Below are positions 12,801 through 20,625 of a stretch of 31,537 nucleotides of DNA, piece after piece. The stretch spans positions 109,814 to 141,350 of the forward strand of contig NW_003133847.1 in the NCBI RefSeq assembly GCF_000003605.2, written 5' to 3'. The stretch comes from Saccoglossus kowalevskii (Eukaryota; Hemichordata; Enteropneusta; Harrimaniidae). The notes under the pieces are model-generated. The model worked only from the letters and a program-made list of their open reading frames with translations. It was not told the origin of the DNA and ran no database searches. Both the position numbers and the translations under genes were made by a program. The number at the start of each line of letters is the position of its first letter. Positions within the stretch are counted from its first letter, which is position 1.

Positions 12801-15800
12801 GGTCGGCGAAGGCGGCACTCACGTCTACATGTCATGTCTGCGTGCAAATATTTTTTGTGTATTTTTTATAATTCATGTATTTTTAAATATAATATCAACT
12901 GCTTTTATATTTTATAATAATTTTGTTGCAGTGAAACCCTTACCATGATCTTAAAAACACATACCTTGAAATCTGTATTGGAAAGTGCATCCATTATTTT
13001 CAACAATTGCGAACCAACATTCAGACAAAATCTGATTTTGAGTGAGAATTTCACAATTTTGTCATTGGTCAAATTTGATTATTCATTTGTCCTCATTTGC
13101 CAGATCAGATATGGTGTCCAAGATCGTGGGATTTTGAATGCCAACACATCTGCCTGTATAATAAAGTATATTTTATCTTCTCACAAAGCCTATAATATGA
13201 CTCACGATCGTCAATAACACTATAATATTTCAGTCATTGAGTTTGTATTCTTTGTCATTTCAGGGAGGTTCTGGACTTTGGTGGAATCACATGCACAATC
13301 AACACCATGCAAAACCCAATGTGGTAAGTCACTATTGAGAAAATTGTTACCATAGCAACAAAACCACTTTTTGACATGGAATTGGCTAACTTTGATGTGA
13401 CATGGAAAATAGGAAAAACAAAGATAAGACTAAAAAAAGTTATGTATAGTAGTAACCATGACAACACATATTTTAATATTTATATAGTATTTTATAGAAC
13501 TACACTTATATATTAAAAAAGAAATGAAATTAGTTTACATTTAATCCAGTTGTGCAAAAAAAAAAAATTTACTGGTGATCCAGCACATCAGTTGAAAATA
13601 TGCATATCAGAGCTTTTATGAAGAAATCTTAATATAATGACAGTTTTTAAATTGAAATAAAATATCACTTGTGCACATCAATTTTGGAAAATAACTTAAC
13701 CATAATTTTTTTCCTGAATCTTAAAATAAAAAAATTTTGTGATCAACTTCGTTTTTAGATGGATAAAGATCCTGATGTTAGAATTGAAATGCTTTTTGTA
13801 GTCGGTGATAAGATGCCGTTGAAGGTAGCAGAGAAAAAGTCCTATATCCTACCATACAACTGGCAACACAAGTATTTTCCTCTAAGTAAGTACAATTCAA
13901 TAACTATTCAAAACAGTAGGTGTCTTACAGCTTTGCTGCATATACCAGTGACCAGCTTTTACAAACAATCAGAAGCAACACTTTTCAAACTGATTTACTG
14001 TCAAATATTTTAATTTTATTTGAAATTTATTTTCACTATTTTCACTGAAGGCATGATTCAGTTCAAATAAAATCTAGTGAATATAACGTTTTTTCTATAT
14101 TTTCAAGTCATCAAAAATCAGTGAAAATAAACTCAATACAAAACACCCAAAATGTATTTTCAGTGAAAATTAATTCCAGCTAAAATAAAGTATTTTACAG
14201 TAATAATACTTGTATTAGTTTCACAGCATCTGAATAGACCATAGATGCAAATGGTCACTGAGATTGTGTTAAGAATAAGAGCCACAACTGTGTTTTTTTT
14301 TTTCATAATGTTTACACTTCCAATACCACGGTTACGTAGATCATTGGACATGAGTTTTTTACAGTGCATTAACAATATTTTGTGCAAATTCATTTCTCTA
14401 TTTAAAGTGGAAAGCTTGTCACCAAGCGGTGATAACAACGCAAAATATGCAAAGGCTCATGGGAAGATGTTTGTAAACAATGACACTATGTCTATCTGTT
14501 GCATACACCCTCACTTAAAGCGAGGGAGTCGTCACCTGTGCATGCGTCAGATGGCCATACCCATGAGCCTTTGCGTTTTTAGCATGTGTTGTTATCGTCG
14601 TTTGGGACTCAATTCCTGAGTGTACGCAAGTGACGACCCTCTCGCTTTAAAATTAAAAGTAATTTACACCTCCCAAATGAGTCGTTCATCTCTCTCTCTC
14701 TCTGGTGTTGATATGATAAAAGGGTGATGTTTGCCATGCAACGTGCATTCGAATATCGCGTGAACAAACAAAAATTATTTTACATTAGTATTCTTCGTAT
14801 GAAACCCATATGACATGCACAGTGACATCACTTGCCCTTTAACTAAATACTGTATAATTCTGCAAAAGACGAATGCTCTTCTGGAAAATTTGTAGCAACG
14901 ACCTTTCACTGAGATTGTTGTATCAAGTGTCAACAACCTTCGTGACCTCATGATTGCATTCAAAGTACAGTATAGCCATAAATTTTATCAGTTTTGGCAT
15001 TGATAGTACCGTCGTGTTTGATATCATGGAAAAATTCTCCATTACCATGGAAACTAATTTCTATATTTGCATTCTGCCATTGTAATTTGGGCTCACCTGA
15101 TCGCTTATAGATAACGTTGAGATAATGGAAATCGGGCGAGTGTGTGTTAACTCGTAAAGTGTCTTCCATTGTCTCATATCAACAGTTATATGTATATGAG
15201 TAACAATGACAACATTTATATTTGATTTTAATACTTGTGTATTGTTTTCCTACTGTAGCTGTGGGAAAAAAATAAACAACACTCACATTTAAGGAAGATT
15301 GCAGCTTACAACACTTTTTGGTGAAGAATTTTTGAAAATTTGCTAAATTATTTTTTGCGATTTGCTTTTTTAAATATCAGTATCAGTATAATCAGTATAA
15401 CTAAATTATACTTGTAGCAGCCTCAGAAAATTTGCATACTATTCTGCCTAAGCAAGAATAACGAGTATGCAAATTATCTTTGGCTATAATGTAATATTTT
15501 CATATTTTTTGTGGGTATTTTGGAAGTTGAAAAACAATCATGTTACAGTCATATTTTACTCCGTGAAATACACACGTACCATCTCTATTTCAGACCATTT
15601 TCATCTTTTTCAACTGGAAATCCATGTTTCTACGCTGTCTTAAATAGTTCTTCTAGCTGCCCTTTTTTGTACCCACCCACACTCACTCTGCTATCGCTGA
15701 AATTTTTTTAAAATATGCTGCTGACTCCTCCTGGGTTGCATGTCTACAGGTGCTCTTTTGATTTATATTTTTGTCCTACCCTCGCCGGTTGCTTTGTAGG

Positions 15801-17310
15801 TTACGCATGCGCAAATAGAATTACATTGCGTCTGACAGTAATTCGGGAATTGTATGTATTTTGTCAACCAAAGATGGGTTTATATGCTATGAGGAAATTG
15901 CAAAATCCTCATTTCTATAGAAACGAGTTTAAGTCACCCATTTGACCCTTTCGCTCAGCAAGTTATCAAGAGCTTGTAGTGTATTTTTTTAAATTTCCAC
16001 ATTTCAAATGGGTCCTATAATGAGTGTCAAATAATTTTGTCTTCAAGAAGGTTAGTAGTGAAAATTAAATGGTTTACAGCATACTGTATATTTGAAATTA
16101 GTTAAAGTGCGCCCCCTACAGTGTGATTTCATTGTGATTTTGTTTATTTTTCAGTTGGACCTCCACTGCTGTTTCCAGTGTACTTCCAACTAACTATAGC
16201 CCGTTATTTCTGGCAGAGAAAGAATACTATGAAAGTGGTAAGTAATGAAAGACTCAATTCAGTGTCTATACAAAAGTGTGGAACTGCATTGAATGGTGAT
16301 ATATGGTGTAGCTCACATCGATTTAAATTATTATGTATAATTTCAAGATAGTTTCTCTCAAATTAACATCAGCAGAAACAAAAGAATATCACCAGAGTTT
16401 TGTAATTAATCTGATAATAATTAATAATAATTGGCAATAATTAATGCTACCTAGTGATGTCTGGTGAAATCAACGTAAATTAAGTATCGTATCGTGAAAT
16501 AATAATAGAAATCAATTTCCATGGTCCAAAACAATTGCTGAAATAACGCCAAATATTAATATATTATTGTGTCGCCTGGTATGCTAATTATTGTTGAATG
16601 AGAGTTTTATTATTTTACTTGTGGTGATGTTTTTCATTTGCTTATATTTTCTAAATTTGTTTTATTTCAATAAATTTTTTTGAGCAACTGAATAATAAGA
16701 CTGAAAATAAACACATAAGTTTGCTAAAATGAGCAATTATTACCGTAATCCATAGTTGCAGATGGATTTTCTAGTAGTGTATACATTGAAAAATAGTTTT
16801 TCAGTATGCAACATCTGTGTTATGCATTTTCGATCTGTCCTTTATTAGGTCATACTGTATGTATGTGATACTTTATTTACTGGTTTTAATATGCAAATAT
16901 TCAAAATGGAACTTCATACATAAATAAACGGCTAAATTTTTCTGAAGTGTACATTATTTATTTCAGCTTTCTCATGATGTGTTGCCTGTAAATTTGAAAT
17001 TTCTAAGAGTTGACACTTATTAAAAACAAAAGTATCAACTTATAGCCAACAGAGGGCAGTGTAGCATGGAATTTAGATCTTGATGTTCTTCGATGAGGGA
17101 GAAAGCTGTTGATACAAAGAGAAAGAAAAACTTATAGTAAAAAAATTTTCAGTTTCAACCCTTTGAGCACCATTGTTAGCTTTTGACATCTACAAAATTA
17201 TTTTATACAGTCTGCATCAAATATTGATAAAAACAAATTTTTTTAACAAAAATAAAAAATATATCTGAAACTGTCGTTATGGTCCAAAGCAATTAAGAAA
17301 TTTAGTTCAA

Positions 17311-17369
<59 letters not shown>

Positions 17370-20355
17370 AAATAAATAAATTAAACAAATAAACAAACAA
17401 ATAAAATATTGTTTTGTATATTGCAGGAGATTTTTCTTTTCTCGCTGTATTACATCAGCCTTTGTTACATTTTTGTTCCAATTATTGGAATCCTAGGAAC
17501 GCTGCTTTTCTATGAACTCACTCGGTAAGTTTTTTTTTATTTCTTTTTTAATTTATTTTAATTAAAGAGCCACAGTATAGTGAACACACAAGGTATATCA
17601 CACACATTGTAACCATTTCGGGCCAAAAAAACAAGAAAAGTTTAAAAATAGTTATTAGCTAAAAATATGATACTGTAAAATACTTTAATTTAGCTGAAAT
17701 TAATTTTCGCTGTAAAGACATTTTGGGTGTTTTGTATGGAATTTATTTTCACTGATTTTTGACAAGTTGAATGTAAAATACAGGAAAAAATGTATATTCG
17801 CGGGATTTTATTTTCACTGAATCATTCCTCCAGCAAAAATAGCGAAAATTAATTTCAAGTGAAAATAATGTATTTTACAGTATGTTAAAAGTAGACATTC
17901 TGACCTAATTTTCCACTCATTTCATTATGAGAGTTTTGAAGGGTTTTATCCCTTAAACAAACGTAACTTCAATGAAAACAAAAGCCTCATATTTCAGTGA
18001 GTGGCACAGTATTAACTTTAAATGTAAAGGGGAACCTTCCAAGCCCAGGGATTGCACCAAAGAATCATGGGACACTATTGTTTATGTTGTTTACAATGTT
18101 AATCTATCCTTTGTTATCCATTGTAATTTTAATCCAGAAAGTAAATTTGTTGTGAGATTAGGCTCAACTGGAAGTGCCCCTTTAAATACATTTACATAAT
18201 TTTTTTTTAGAATTTGTAGCAGTGTGCATTTCCATAATTATTTGAAAATGCAAAAATCTCACAATAATATTTTTCATTTTTTTGTATGAATAATTCAACA
18301 GGTGAATATATTTTTTTTTGACAGGGTGATTGAAAGTTCATGGTTTACATGGGTGGCCCAGTCCAACCACATTCCAATGACAATTGACCAAGACCTGGAA
18401 AGACCATGGGTTCCTCTACAAATGCATGCAACAAGAAATCTTCAGAAATCACCTTTTAATGATTGGTTCACAGGACATCTGAACTTTCAGATTGAACATC
18501 AGTAAGTTAGGGGGTTTGCAAAAAAATTCAACGAGTTAAGGGGTATGTTTGAACAATTGGAAAGTAATTCAAAAGAACTTCTTGTACTGTAGAATACTTT
18601 ATTTTCGCTTGGAATTTATTTTCGCTATTTTCGCTGAATGGATGATTCCGTGAAAATAAAATCCAGCGAATATACTTTTTTTCCTCTATTTCACATTAAA
18701 TTCATCAAAAATCAGTGAAAATAAGTTCCATACAAAACGCCCAAAAAGCCTTTTCAGCGAAAATTAATTCCAGCGAAAATAAAGTATTCCACAGTATGTA
18801 TGTGTATTGTTCACAAGAACTCAGAACTTGATTGAGAATCAGTATGTTAAGGAGTTGGCATAAATAACAATGATTTATTTGTTTGCAGTTTGTTTCCTAC
18901 AATGCCACGTCATAATTTATATAAGATAAAGCCATATGTGAAAGAGCTGTGCCTAAAACATGGTATAGATTACCAAGAAGTTTCCTTGTCAAGGGCTTTC
19001 AAGGACATTCTAAGGTAAGAAATGTTACCAGATAACTCTTTGATAAAAACAAATGAATTTCCTAATTAAACATTGAGGGCGTATTTGACATGAAACCCAA
19101 TGAGCTTCGTCTCCTCATACCACTCTTGACCATGTGATCCATTGTTCTGACCATGTGTTTATTTCTGTGAATTCACACTTGGACTTTTGTCTGAGATTTA
19201 GCCACGTCGGATCCACAGCGTTGTTAGAGTATACATATATAATCGGGTGTCAGCTGCCCACTCAACATCTTCACGGAATCTGCTATAGCAAAATGTGATG
19301 AATGCATGAAATGTACATCCATACACAAGCAATAGCCGAACTTCAATTCCCCTCACACAATATTATAACCAAATTGCACAAAATTCAAAATGTAATTTTC
19401 ACATATAAATTGAGGTTCTGGCAGTTATGGCTTATCTATTTTTATGCAAAACAATGTACATTTCAATTTGCTTCACAACCACCTCATTTTGTTCCACCTT
19501 ACTCTGACACGCTGCTGTGGATCGGCGACTATCTGAGACTGTAGATTTTGTAATCGTCACATTTCTTTTTCATTTGCATATTGGTAGTGCATATGCAGAT
19601 TAGTAATTCAGACACTTGTTAGTGTCCGATATTTCTGAACTTATAGCTTGGCCAGGTGTCAAGGTTTGAAATTTTGAGGTGAATGAGAGTTATTTTCAGA
19701 ACTATTGAAGCCTTGCATTGTAGCAAATATTAAAACAAAATTTGACTTGACAAACCATGACTATACTCCCTACTCTATGATGAATTTGATGGGAATGGCT
19801 TTTCACAAATATGAAATTAATTGCTGTTTCATCTTTGACTCATGGTTGTTGTAGAATCAGCATTCTATAAAATACTTCATTTTTGCTTGGACTTAATTTT
19901 CGCTATTTTTCGCTGAAGGAATCTAGCAAATATATCTTTTTCCTATATTTTACATTCAACTAAAAATCAGTGAAAATAAATACAAAACACCCCAAAACTC
20001 TTCAGCGAAAATTAATTCCAGTATTTTACAATAAACAAAACAATTTATTGTATTTGTAAACATAGATTCAAGTTAAGGGTTGTCATGGAAAATAGGGAAA
20101 TTGAAACCCAGTGAAGATTTAATTTAATTGCAATAAATATACTGTTATATAATTAAATTTAACTGCCCTAGAAACCAATTTTGTTGTTCTAGCAACTGAC
20201 TTTTTTGGGAGCTTAGCCATTAACCAGTTTTACATGAGTATGATTTACGGATATAAACAATGCAATGTCTGGATTTTTTTTTTCACAGTTCTCTCAGGCA
20301 CTCAGGTGAACTATGGTTTGATGCTTACTATAACCTCCACGACAAACACGACTAA
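3634..20355 (+). CDS. Cytochrome b5-fused front-end fatty acyl desaturase (FADS1/FADS2-like), 11 coding exons, complete
   Basis: The spliced coding sequence joins 3634-3828, 10683-10835, 11518-11664, 12214-12315, 13264-13323, 13759-13885, 16155-16237, 17427-17524, 18325-18501, 18889-19014 and 20289-20355: 1335 nt, 444 residues plus stop, the same length as human FADS1 and FADS2. Seen: N-terminal cytochrome b5 domain (about residues 15-90) with HPGG at 49-52 and a second probable haem ligand His72; histidine boxes HDFGH (173-177), HNQHH (210-214) and QIEHH (377-381); hydrophobic membrane segments near 123-146, 150-165, 260-282 and 290-320; and LFPTMPRHN just after box III. Family knowledge: these ER membrane enzymes take electrons from cytochrome b5 reductase through the fused b5 domain. 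A di-iron site held by the histidines inserts a cis double bond between an existing bond and the carboxyl end, in polyunsaturated fatty acid synthesis. Whether this one is delta-5, -6, -8 or -4 cannot be read from sequence, so I give no FADS number. Confidence 0.95.
4391..4597 (+). mobile_element. CTGTA-family MITE, copy 1
   Basis: About 207 bp with ends TACTGTAAAATATTTTCGC and a matching inverse ending TTTTTACAGTA. Inside are repeated blocks such as GCGAAAATAAAATCCAG and CAGTGAAAATAAATTCC. Flanking TA dinucleotides fit a TA target duplication as in Tc1/mariner, by inference. There is no coding capacity. Confidence 0.75.
4724..5425. mobile_element. Palindrome-rich foldback DNA element, possibly Harbinger-derived
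   Basis: About 700 bp with inverted ends: left GTTGCGTTCACGCAC followed by TTAGCACGGGCTAAG, and right (reverse complement) GTTGTGTTCACGTTAC followed by TACGGGCTAAG. TAT flanks both ends. The 16-bp imperfect palindrome CTTAGCACGGGCTAAG or a close variant recurs about eight times (near 4745, 4771, 4802, 4822, 4870, 4901, 5297, 5395). On the minus strand from 5246 a 25-codon frame begins [15 protein letters not shown] and runs into basic residues before a stop. That style recalls Harbinger transposase N-termini but is weak evidence. Confidence 0.6.
6038..6143 (-). mobile_element. Small inverted-repeat element ('GTTCGATATGGGACTCAT' family), copy A
   Basis: About 105 bp with ends AAAGCGTGGTGGTCGCCGCG and, inverted, TTTAGGCGACAGTCGTGCCG. 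The core is the reverse complement of copies near 10169 and 12030, sharing GTTCGATATGGGACTCATA and GTATACAAC...TACATTGTTTA. Non-coding. Confidence 0.6.
6367..6581 (-). mobile_element. CTGTA-family MITE, copy 2
   Basis: About 215 bp, inverted relative to copy 1. It starts TACTGTGGAATACTTTATT and ends AAAGTATTCTACAGTA, with internal TGGAATTTATTTTCACTG and GCGAAAATAAAATCC blocks. It lies in desaturase intron 1. Confidence 0.75.
7265..7276. repeat. Poly-C tract
   Basis: A run of about 12 C residues in intron 1. It is simple low-complexity sequence, prone to length error in assembly. Confidence 0.8.
7655..7815. repeat. Cluster of CCAAT/ATTGG motifs in intron 1
   Basis: Five CCAAT or ATTGG sites occur within about 160 bp (GATTGGTCAG, CCAATCAGG, TTGACCAATGATGCATG, GATTGGAT, TTGACCAATCAGGCATG). 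The phrases resemble the TTGACCAATCAATGCA core of the 66-bp minisatellite 17 kb downstream. They may be relics of the same repeat. Confidence 0.35.
8519..8740 (-). mobile_element. Decayed AACCTTTTCACCACCA element, copy B
   Basis: It opens AACCTTTTCACCACCAG and contains TCAGAAGATTGGGACAAA and CCAAAAATATTGAAGAATATGAG. These match, in inverse orientation, the element at 22089-22313. The right end is too diverged to place exactly. Confidence 0.45.
9343..9612 (+). repeat. Two-unit degenerate tandem repeat, about 137-bp period
   Basis: Units start near 9343 and 9480. Each reads TGATGTATGTGT, then TTTGAA, ATTGGT(T/C)CAGG and later GACCATTTTG or AACCATTTTGG. Related phrases with TGGCCACC and CCATTTTG occur near 6797 and 23250, so it is a dispersed family. 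Non-coding. Confidence 0.5.
10098..10256 (+). mobile_element. 'GTTCGATATGGGACTCAT' element, copy B, with stem-loop
   Basis: The shared core spans about 10169-10247. To its left TGGCGTGATGACT pairs with AGTCATTACGCCA, and inside that TAAAACTTGTT pairs with AACAAGTTTA, giving a nested hairpin at 10098-10181. It is in desaturase intron 1. Confidence 0.5.
10576..10705 (+). repeat. 65-bp tandem duplication of the exon 2 splice acceptor
   Basis: 10576-10640 and 10641-10705 match at 64 of 65 positions (T10589 versus A10654). Each copy holds the pyrimidine tract, CAATTTAG and the first 23 bases of exon 2. Splicing at the upstream AG (10616-10617) would read [10 protein letters not shown] then TAA at 10648-10650 and also shift the frame, so the downstream AG is the productive one. 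The near-identity suggests a recent duplication or an assembly artefact. Confidence 0.9.
10683..10835 (+). CDS. Desaturase coding exon 2 (end of b5 domain, linker)
   Basis: Encodes residues 66-116, starting NVFGAFHKP with the probable second haem ligand His72, then a charged linker ending VKM. The acceptor is the AG at 10681-10682 and the donor is gtaaca; both flanking introns are phase 0. The acceptor and first 23 exon bases lie in a 65-bp tandem duplication (10576-10705). Only the downstream copy gives an open frame. Confidence 0.92.
10836..11517 (+). other. Desaturase intron 2 with a small hairpin
   Basis: AT-rich intron of 682 bp. The only structure noted is an inverted repeat, GCCTGCACAAAAAAC at 11137 against its near-complement ending at 11188 (15 of 16 positions), with a loop of about 20 nt. 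No gene. Confidence 0.7.
11518..11664 (+). CDS. Desaturase coding exon 3 (first membrane segments)
   Basis: Encodes residues 117-165, beginning [11 protein letters not shown], the usual NLF start of the desaturase domain. It carries two hydrophobic stretches (about 123-146 and 150-165) and ends WGTAQ. The acceptor tttacag follows a long pyrimidine run and the donor is gtatgt. Phase 0 on both sides. Confidence 0.93.
11665..12213 (+). other. Desaturase intron 3
   Basis: AT-rich intron of 549 bp. It has poly-T/A tracts and, at 12030-12158, a small inverted-repeat element listed separately. No coding sequence. Confidence 0.75.
12030..12158 (+). mobile_element. 'GTTCGATATGGGACTCAT' element, copy C (best-bounded)
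   Basis: 129 bp with clear inverted ends: AAAGGGCGGTGGTTGTCA on the left and, inverted, GAAGGACAGTGGTTGTCA on the right. The core matches copies A and B. Too short to code. Confidence 0.65.
12214..12315 (+). CDS. Desaturase coding exon 4 (histidine box I, HDFGH)
   Basis: Encodes residues 166-199. It opens [12 protein letters not shown], giving the first di-iron histidine box at 173-177, and ends TGAFK. The acceptor is ttttag, the donor gtaagt, phase 0 on both sides. Family members read AQxGWLQHDxGH here, so the boundary is well supported. Confidence 0.94.
12316..13263 (+). other. Desaturase intron 4
   Basis: 948-bp intron. Its left half (12448-12822) is an inverted-repeat element richer in GC than the rest. 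The right half is AT-rich with no supported feature. The open frames on both strands within the element are short and unrecognised. Confidence 0.7.
12448..12822. mobile_element. Inverted-repeat element in intron 4
   Basis: The left arm from about 12460 reads TGCTTCAAACCC..CATGCCTGACAGAA. The right arm (12763-12800), inverted, reads GGCTTCAGACC..ACGCCTGACAGAA. The element is about 375 bp, GC-richer than the intron around it. Ends are approximate; class unknown. Confidence 0.55.
13264..13323 (+). CDS. Desaturase coding exon 5 (histidine box II, HNQHH)
   Basis: A 60-nt exon, residues 200-219, reading [20 protein letters not shown]. It supplies the HXXHH box II (210-214). The second position is Asn where vertebrate FADS proteins have Phe (HFQHH). 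The acceptor is tttcag, the donor gtaagt, phase 0 on both sides. Confidence 0.93.
13324..13758 (+). other. Desaturase intron 5
   Basis: 435-bp AT-rich intron between box II exon 5 and exon 6. No repeat element or coding sequence recognised. Confidence 0.7.
13759..13885 (+). CDS. Desaturase coding exon 6
   Basis: Encodes residues 220-261 plus the first base of codon 262. It begins [17 protein letters not shown], matching the KDPDV segment after box II in animal FADS, and ends in KYFPL. The acceptor is tttttag and the donor gtaagt, phase 1. The track to the stop at 14013 is intron read-through. Confidence 0.92.
13996..14202 (+). mobile_element. CTGTA-family MITE, copy 3
   Basis: 207 bp, starting TACTGTCAAATATTTTAA and ending AAAGTATTTTACAGTA, in the same orientation as copy 1. 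It has the internal TCAAAAATCAGTGAAAATAAA block. It lies in intron 6. Confidence 0.7.
14413..14651. mobile_element. Head-to-head pair of TTAAAGCGAG elements
   Basis: A complete element (about 14514-14651) has ends TTAAAGCGAGGGAGTCGTCA and, inverted, TTAAAGCGAGAGGGTCGTCA. Its left end abuts a second, inverted and end-truncated copy (14413-14520) recognisable by ACAACGCAAA..GCTCATGGG and GTAAACAATGACAC. The two share one terminal repeat, so the pair could fold into a long hairpin. Confidence 0.6.
14960..15169 (-). other. Unassigned minus-strand open frame in intron 6
   Basis: 69 codons, starting [20 protein letters not shown] and ending at a stop. The composition looks less AT-biased than the surrounding intron, and a donor-like GTGAGC follows the 24th codon. 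No domain recognised and no partner exon found. It may be a nested exon, transposon relic or chance. Confidence 0.15.
16155..16237 (+). CDS. Desaturase coding exon 7 (third membrane region)
   Basis: Completes Ile262 and encodes up to Val289. It begins [12 protein letters not shown], matching the IGPPLLIPMYFQ segment of human FADS2, a membrane region near which residues tune regioselectivity in fish enzymes. The acceptor is ttttcag and the donor gtaagt. It enters in phase 1 and leaves in phase 0. Confidence 0.92.
16238..17426 (+). other. Desaturase intron 7
   Basis: 1189-bp AT-rich intron. Apart from the microsatellite at its 3' end (17313-17404) no element or coding sequence was recognised. 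Confidence 0.7.
17313..17404 (+). repeat. (AATC)n / (AATA)n / (AACA)n compound microsatellite
   Basis: About 13 CAAT repeats, then AATA repeats, then AACA-like repeats. They end about 22 nt before the exon 8 acceptor. The run displaces the usual pyrimidine tract and branch-point region. Confidence 0.9.
17427..17524 (+). CDS. Desaturase coding exon 8 (fourth membrane region)
   Basis: Encodes residues 290-321 plus two bases of codon 322. It is almost wholly hydrophobic ([18 protein letters not shown]...) and ends YELTR across the junction. The acceptor ttgcag lies about 22 nt after a long AATC/AATA/AACA microsatellite, so there is little pyrimidine tract. The donor is gtaagt, phase 2. Confidence 0.9.
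17671..17882 (-). mobile_element. CTGTA-family MITE, copy 4
   Basis: 212 bp, starting TACTGTAAAATACTTTAA and ending TGTATTTTACAGTA. Same orientation as copy 2, opposite to copy 1. It contains TTTTGTATGGAATTTATTTT. Confidence 0.75.
18025..18184. mobile_element. Small TAAAGGGG inverted-repeat element
   Basis: 160 bp. The left end TAAAGGGGAACCTTCC pairs with the right end, inverted TAAAGGGGCACTTCC. The end sequence resembles that of the foldback at 21432-21850 (GTTAAAGGGGAAGTC), so they may be related. The overlapping 75-codon frame is not convincing. Confidence 0.45.
18325..18501 (+). CDS. Desaturase coding exon 9 (leads into box III, QIEHH)
   Basis: The longest exon after exon 1. It completes Arg322 and encodes residues 323-380 plus two bases of His381. 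Motifs: [16 protein letters not shown], then [15 protein letters not shown], family hallmarks. The last His of QIEHH is split across intron 9. The acceptor is ttttttgacag and the donor gtaagt, phase 2 on both sides. Confidence 0.94.
18502..18888 (+). other. Desaturase intron 9
   Basis: 387-bp intron, the shortest in the gene. More than half of it is a CTGTA-family MITE (18585-18796). The rest is unremarkable. Confidence 0.8.
18585..18796 (+). mobile_element. CTGTA-family MITE, copy 5 (well preserved)
   Basis: 212 bp with ends TACTGTAGAATACTTTATT and, inverted, TACTGTGGAATACTTTATT. Internal blocks TCGCTATTTTCGCTGAA and AATCCAGCGAATATAC are intact. With copy 7 it is the cleanest family member here. 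Confidence 0.8.
18889..19014 (+). CDS. Desaturase coding exon 10 (post-box III)
   Basis: Completes His381, then [15 protein letters not shown] and on to residue 422 plus two bases of codon 423. LFPTMPRHN is nearly invariant in animal front-end desaturases. The acceptor is tttgcag and the donor gtaaga, phase 2. Confidence 0.94.
19189..19539. mobile_element. Inverted-repeat element in intron 10
   Basis: The left arm reads GTCTGAGATTTAGCC..GGATCCACAGCG..TTAGAGTA. The right arm, inverted, reads GTCTCAGATAGTCGC..GATCCACAGCAGCG..CAGAGTA. Arms are about 40 bp and the element about 350 bp. The 80-codon frame inside is not supported. Confidence 0.6.
19864..20033 (+). mobile_element. CTGTA-family MITE, copy 6 (truncated)
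   Basis: About 170 bp with the family's blocks (TTAATTTTCGCTATTTTTCGC, AAAATCAGTGAAAATAAA, GCGAAAATTAATTCCAG). Internal stretches are missing and the terminal ACAGTA is eroded. Confidence 0.65.
20289..20355 (+). CDS. Desaturase coding exon 11 (C-terminus and stop)
   Basis: Completes Ser423 and encodes [21 protein letters not shown], ending at TAA (20353-20355). The SGxLWxDAY pattern matches the end of human FADS2. The acceptor is tttcacag. There is no C-terminal KKXX-type ER retention motif. Confidence 0.93.
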
Positions 20356-20377
20356 CAAGATTCCATATCTGTGACTT

Positions 20378-20625
20378 AGAAGACCTTTTAACTCAGAAAT
20401 AATTCGCAAGATGTTCCATATGTTTACATTGTCAAGCAATGATTGAAAAGACTCCTTAACTTACAAGTAATTCACAAGATGTACATTATGTTTACATTGT
20501 CAAGCAAGTTGAGACAACCCCTTAACTCAGCAGTAATTTACAAGATGTACAACATGTTTACACTGTCAAGTGGTGATTGAGAAGACCCCTTAACTCAGCA
20601 GTTATCCACAACATGTAAAATATTA
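20378..20625 (+). repeat. Tandem repeat in the 3' UTR, about 67-bp unit, 3.6 copies
   Basis: Units start near 20378, 20447, 20513 and 20581 (69, 66 and 68 bp, then a partial one). Shared phrases: AAGACCCCTTAACTCAGCAG, ACAAGATGTACA and GTTTACATTGTCAAG. Units differ at many positions, so the array is not recent. Confidence 0.8.

Larger units (their letters stand above)
13886..16154 (+). other. Desaturase intron 6
   Basis: 2269-bp intron. It contains a CTGTA-family MITE starting 111 bp after exon 6, a head-to-head pair of TTAAAGCGAG elements (14413-14651), a short CT microsatellite near 14690-14704, and an unassigned minus-strand frame at 14960-15169. About 15200-16150 is AT-rich with nothing recognised. 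Confidence 0.7.
17525..18324 (+). other. Desaturase intron 8
   Basis: 800-bp intron holding a CTGTA-family MITE (17671-17882) and a second small inverted-repeat element (18025-18184). These leave little unique sequence. No coding sequence. Confidence 0.75.
19015..20288 (+). other. Desaturase intron 10
   Basis: 1274-bp intron between the LFPTMPRHN exon and the last coding exon. It holds an inverted-repeat element (19189-19539) and a truncated CTGTA-family MITE (19864-20033). No coding sequence recognised. Confidence 0.75.

Noticed and set aside
12385-12871. Three overlapping frames in intron 4
   Set aside because: They lie in an inverted-repeat element and have no recognisable product.
17972-18199. 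75-codon plus frame in intron 8
   Set aside because: It overlaps the TAAAGGGG inverted-repeat element and lies between well-supported exons whose phases already match.
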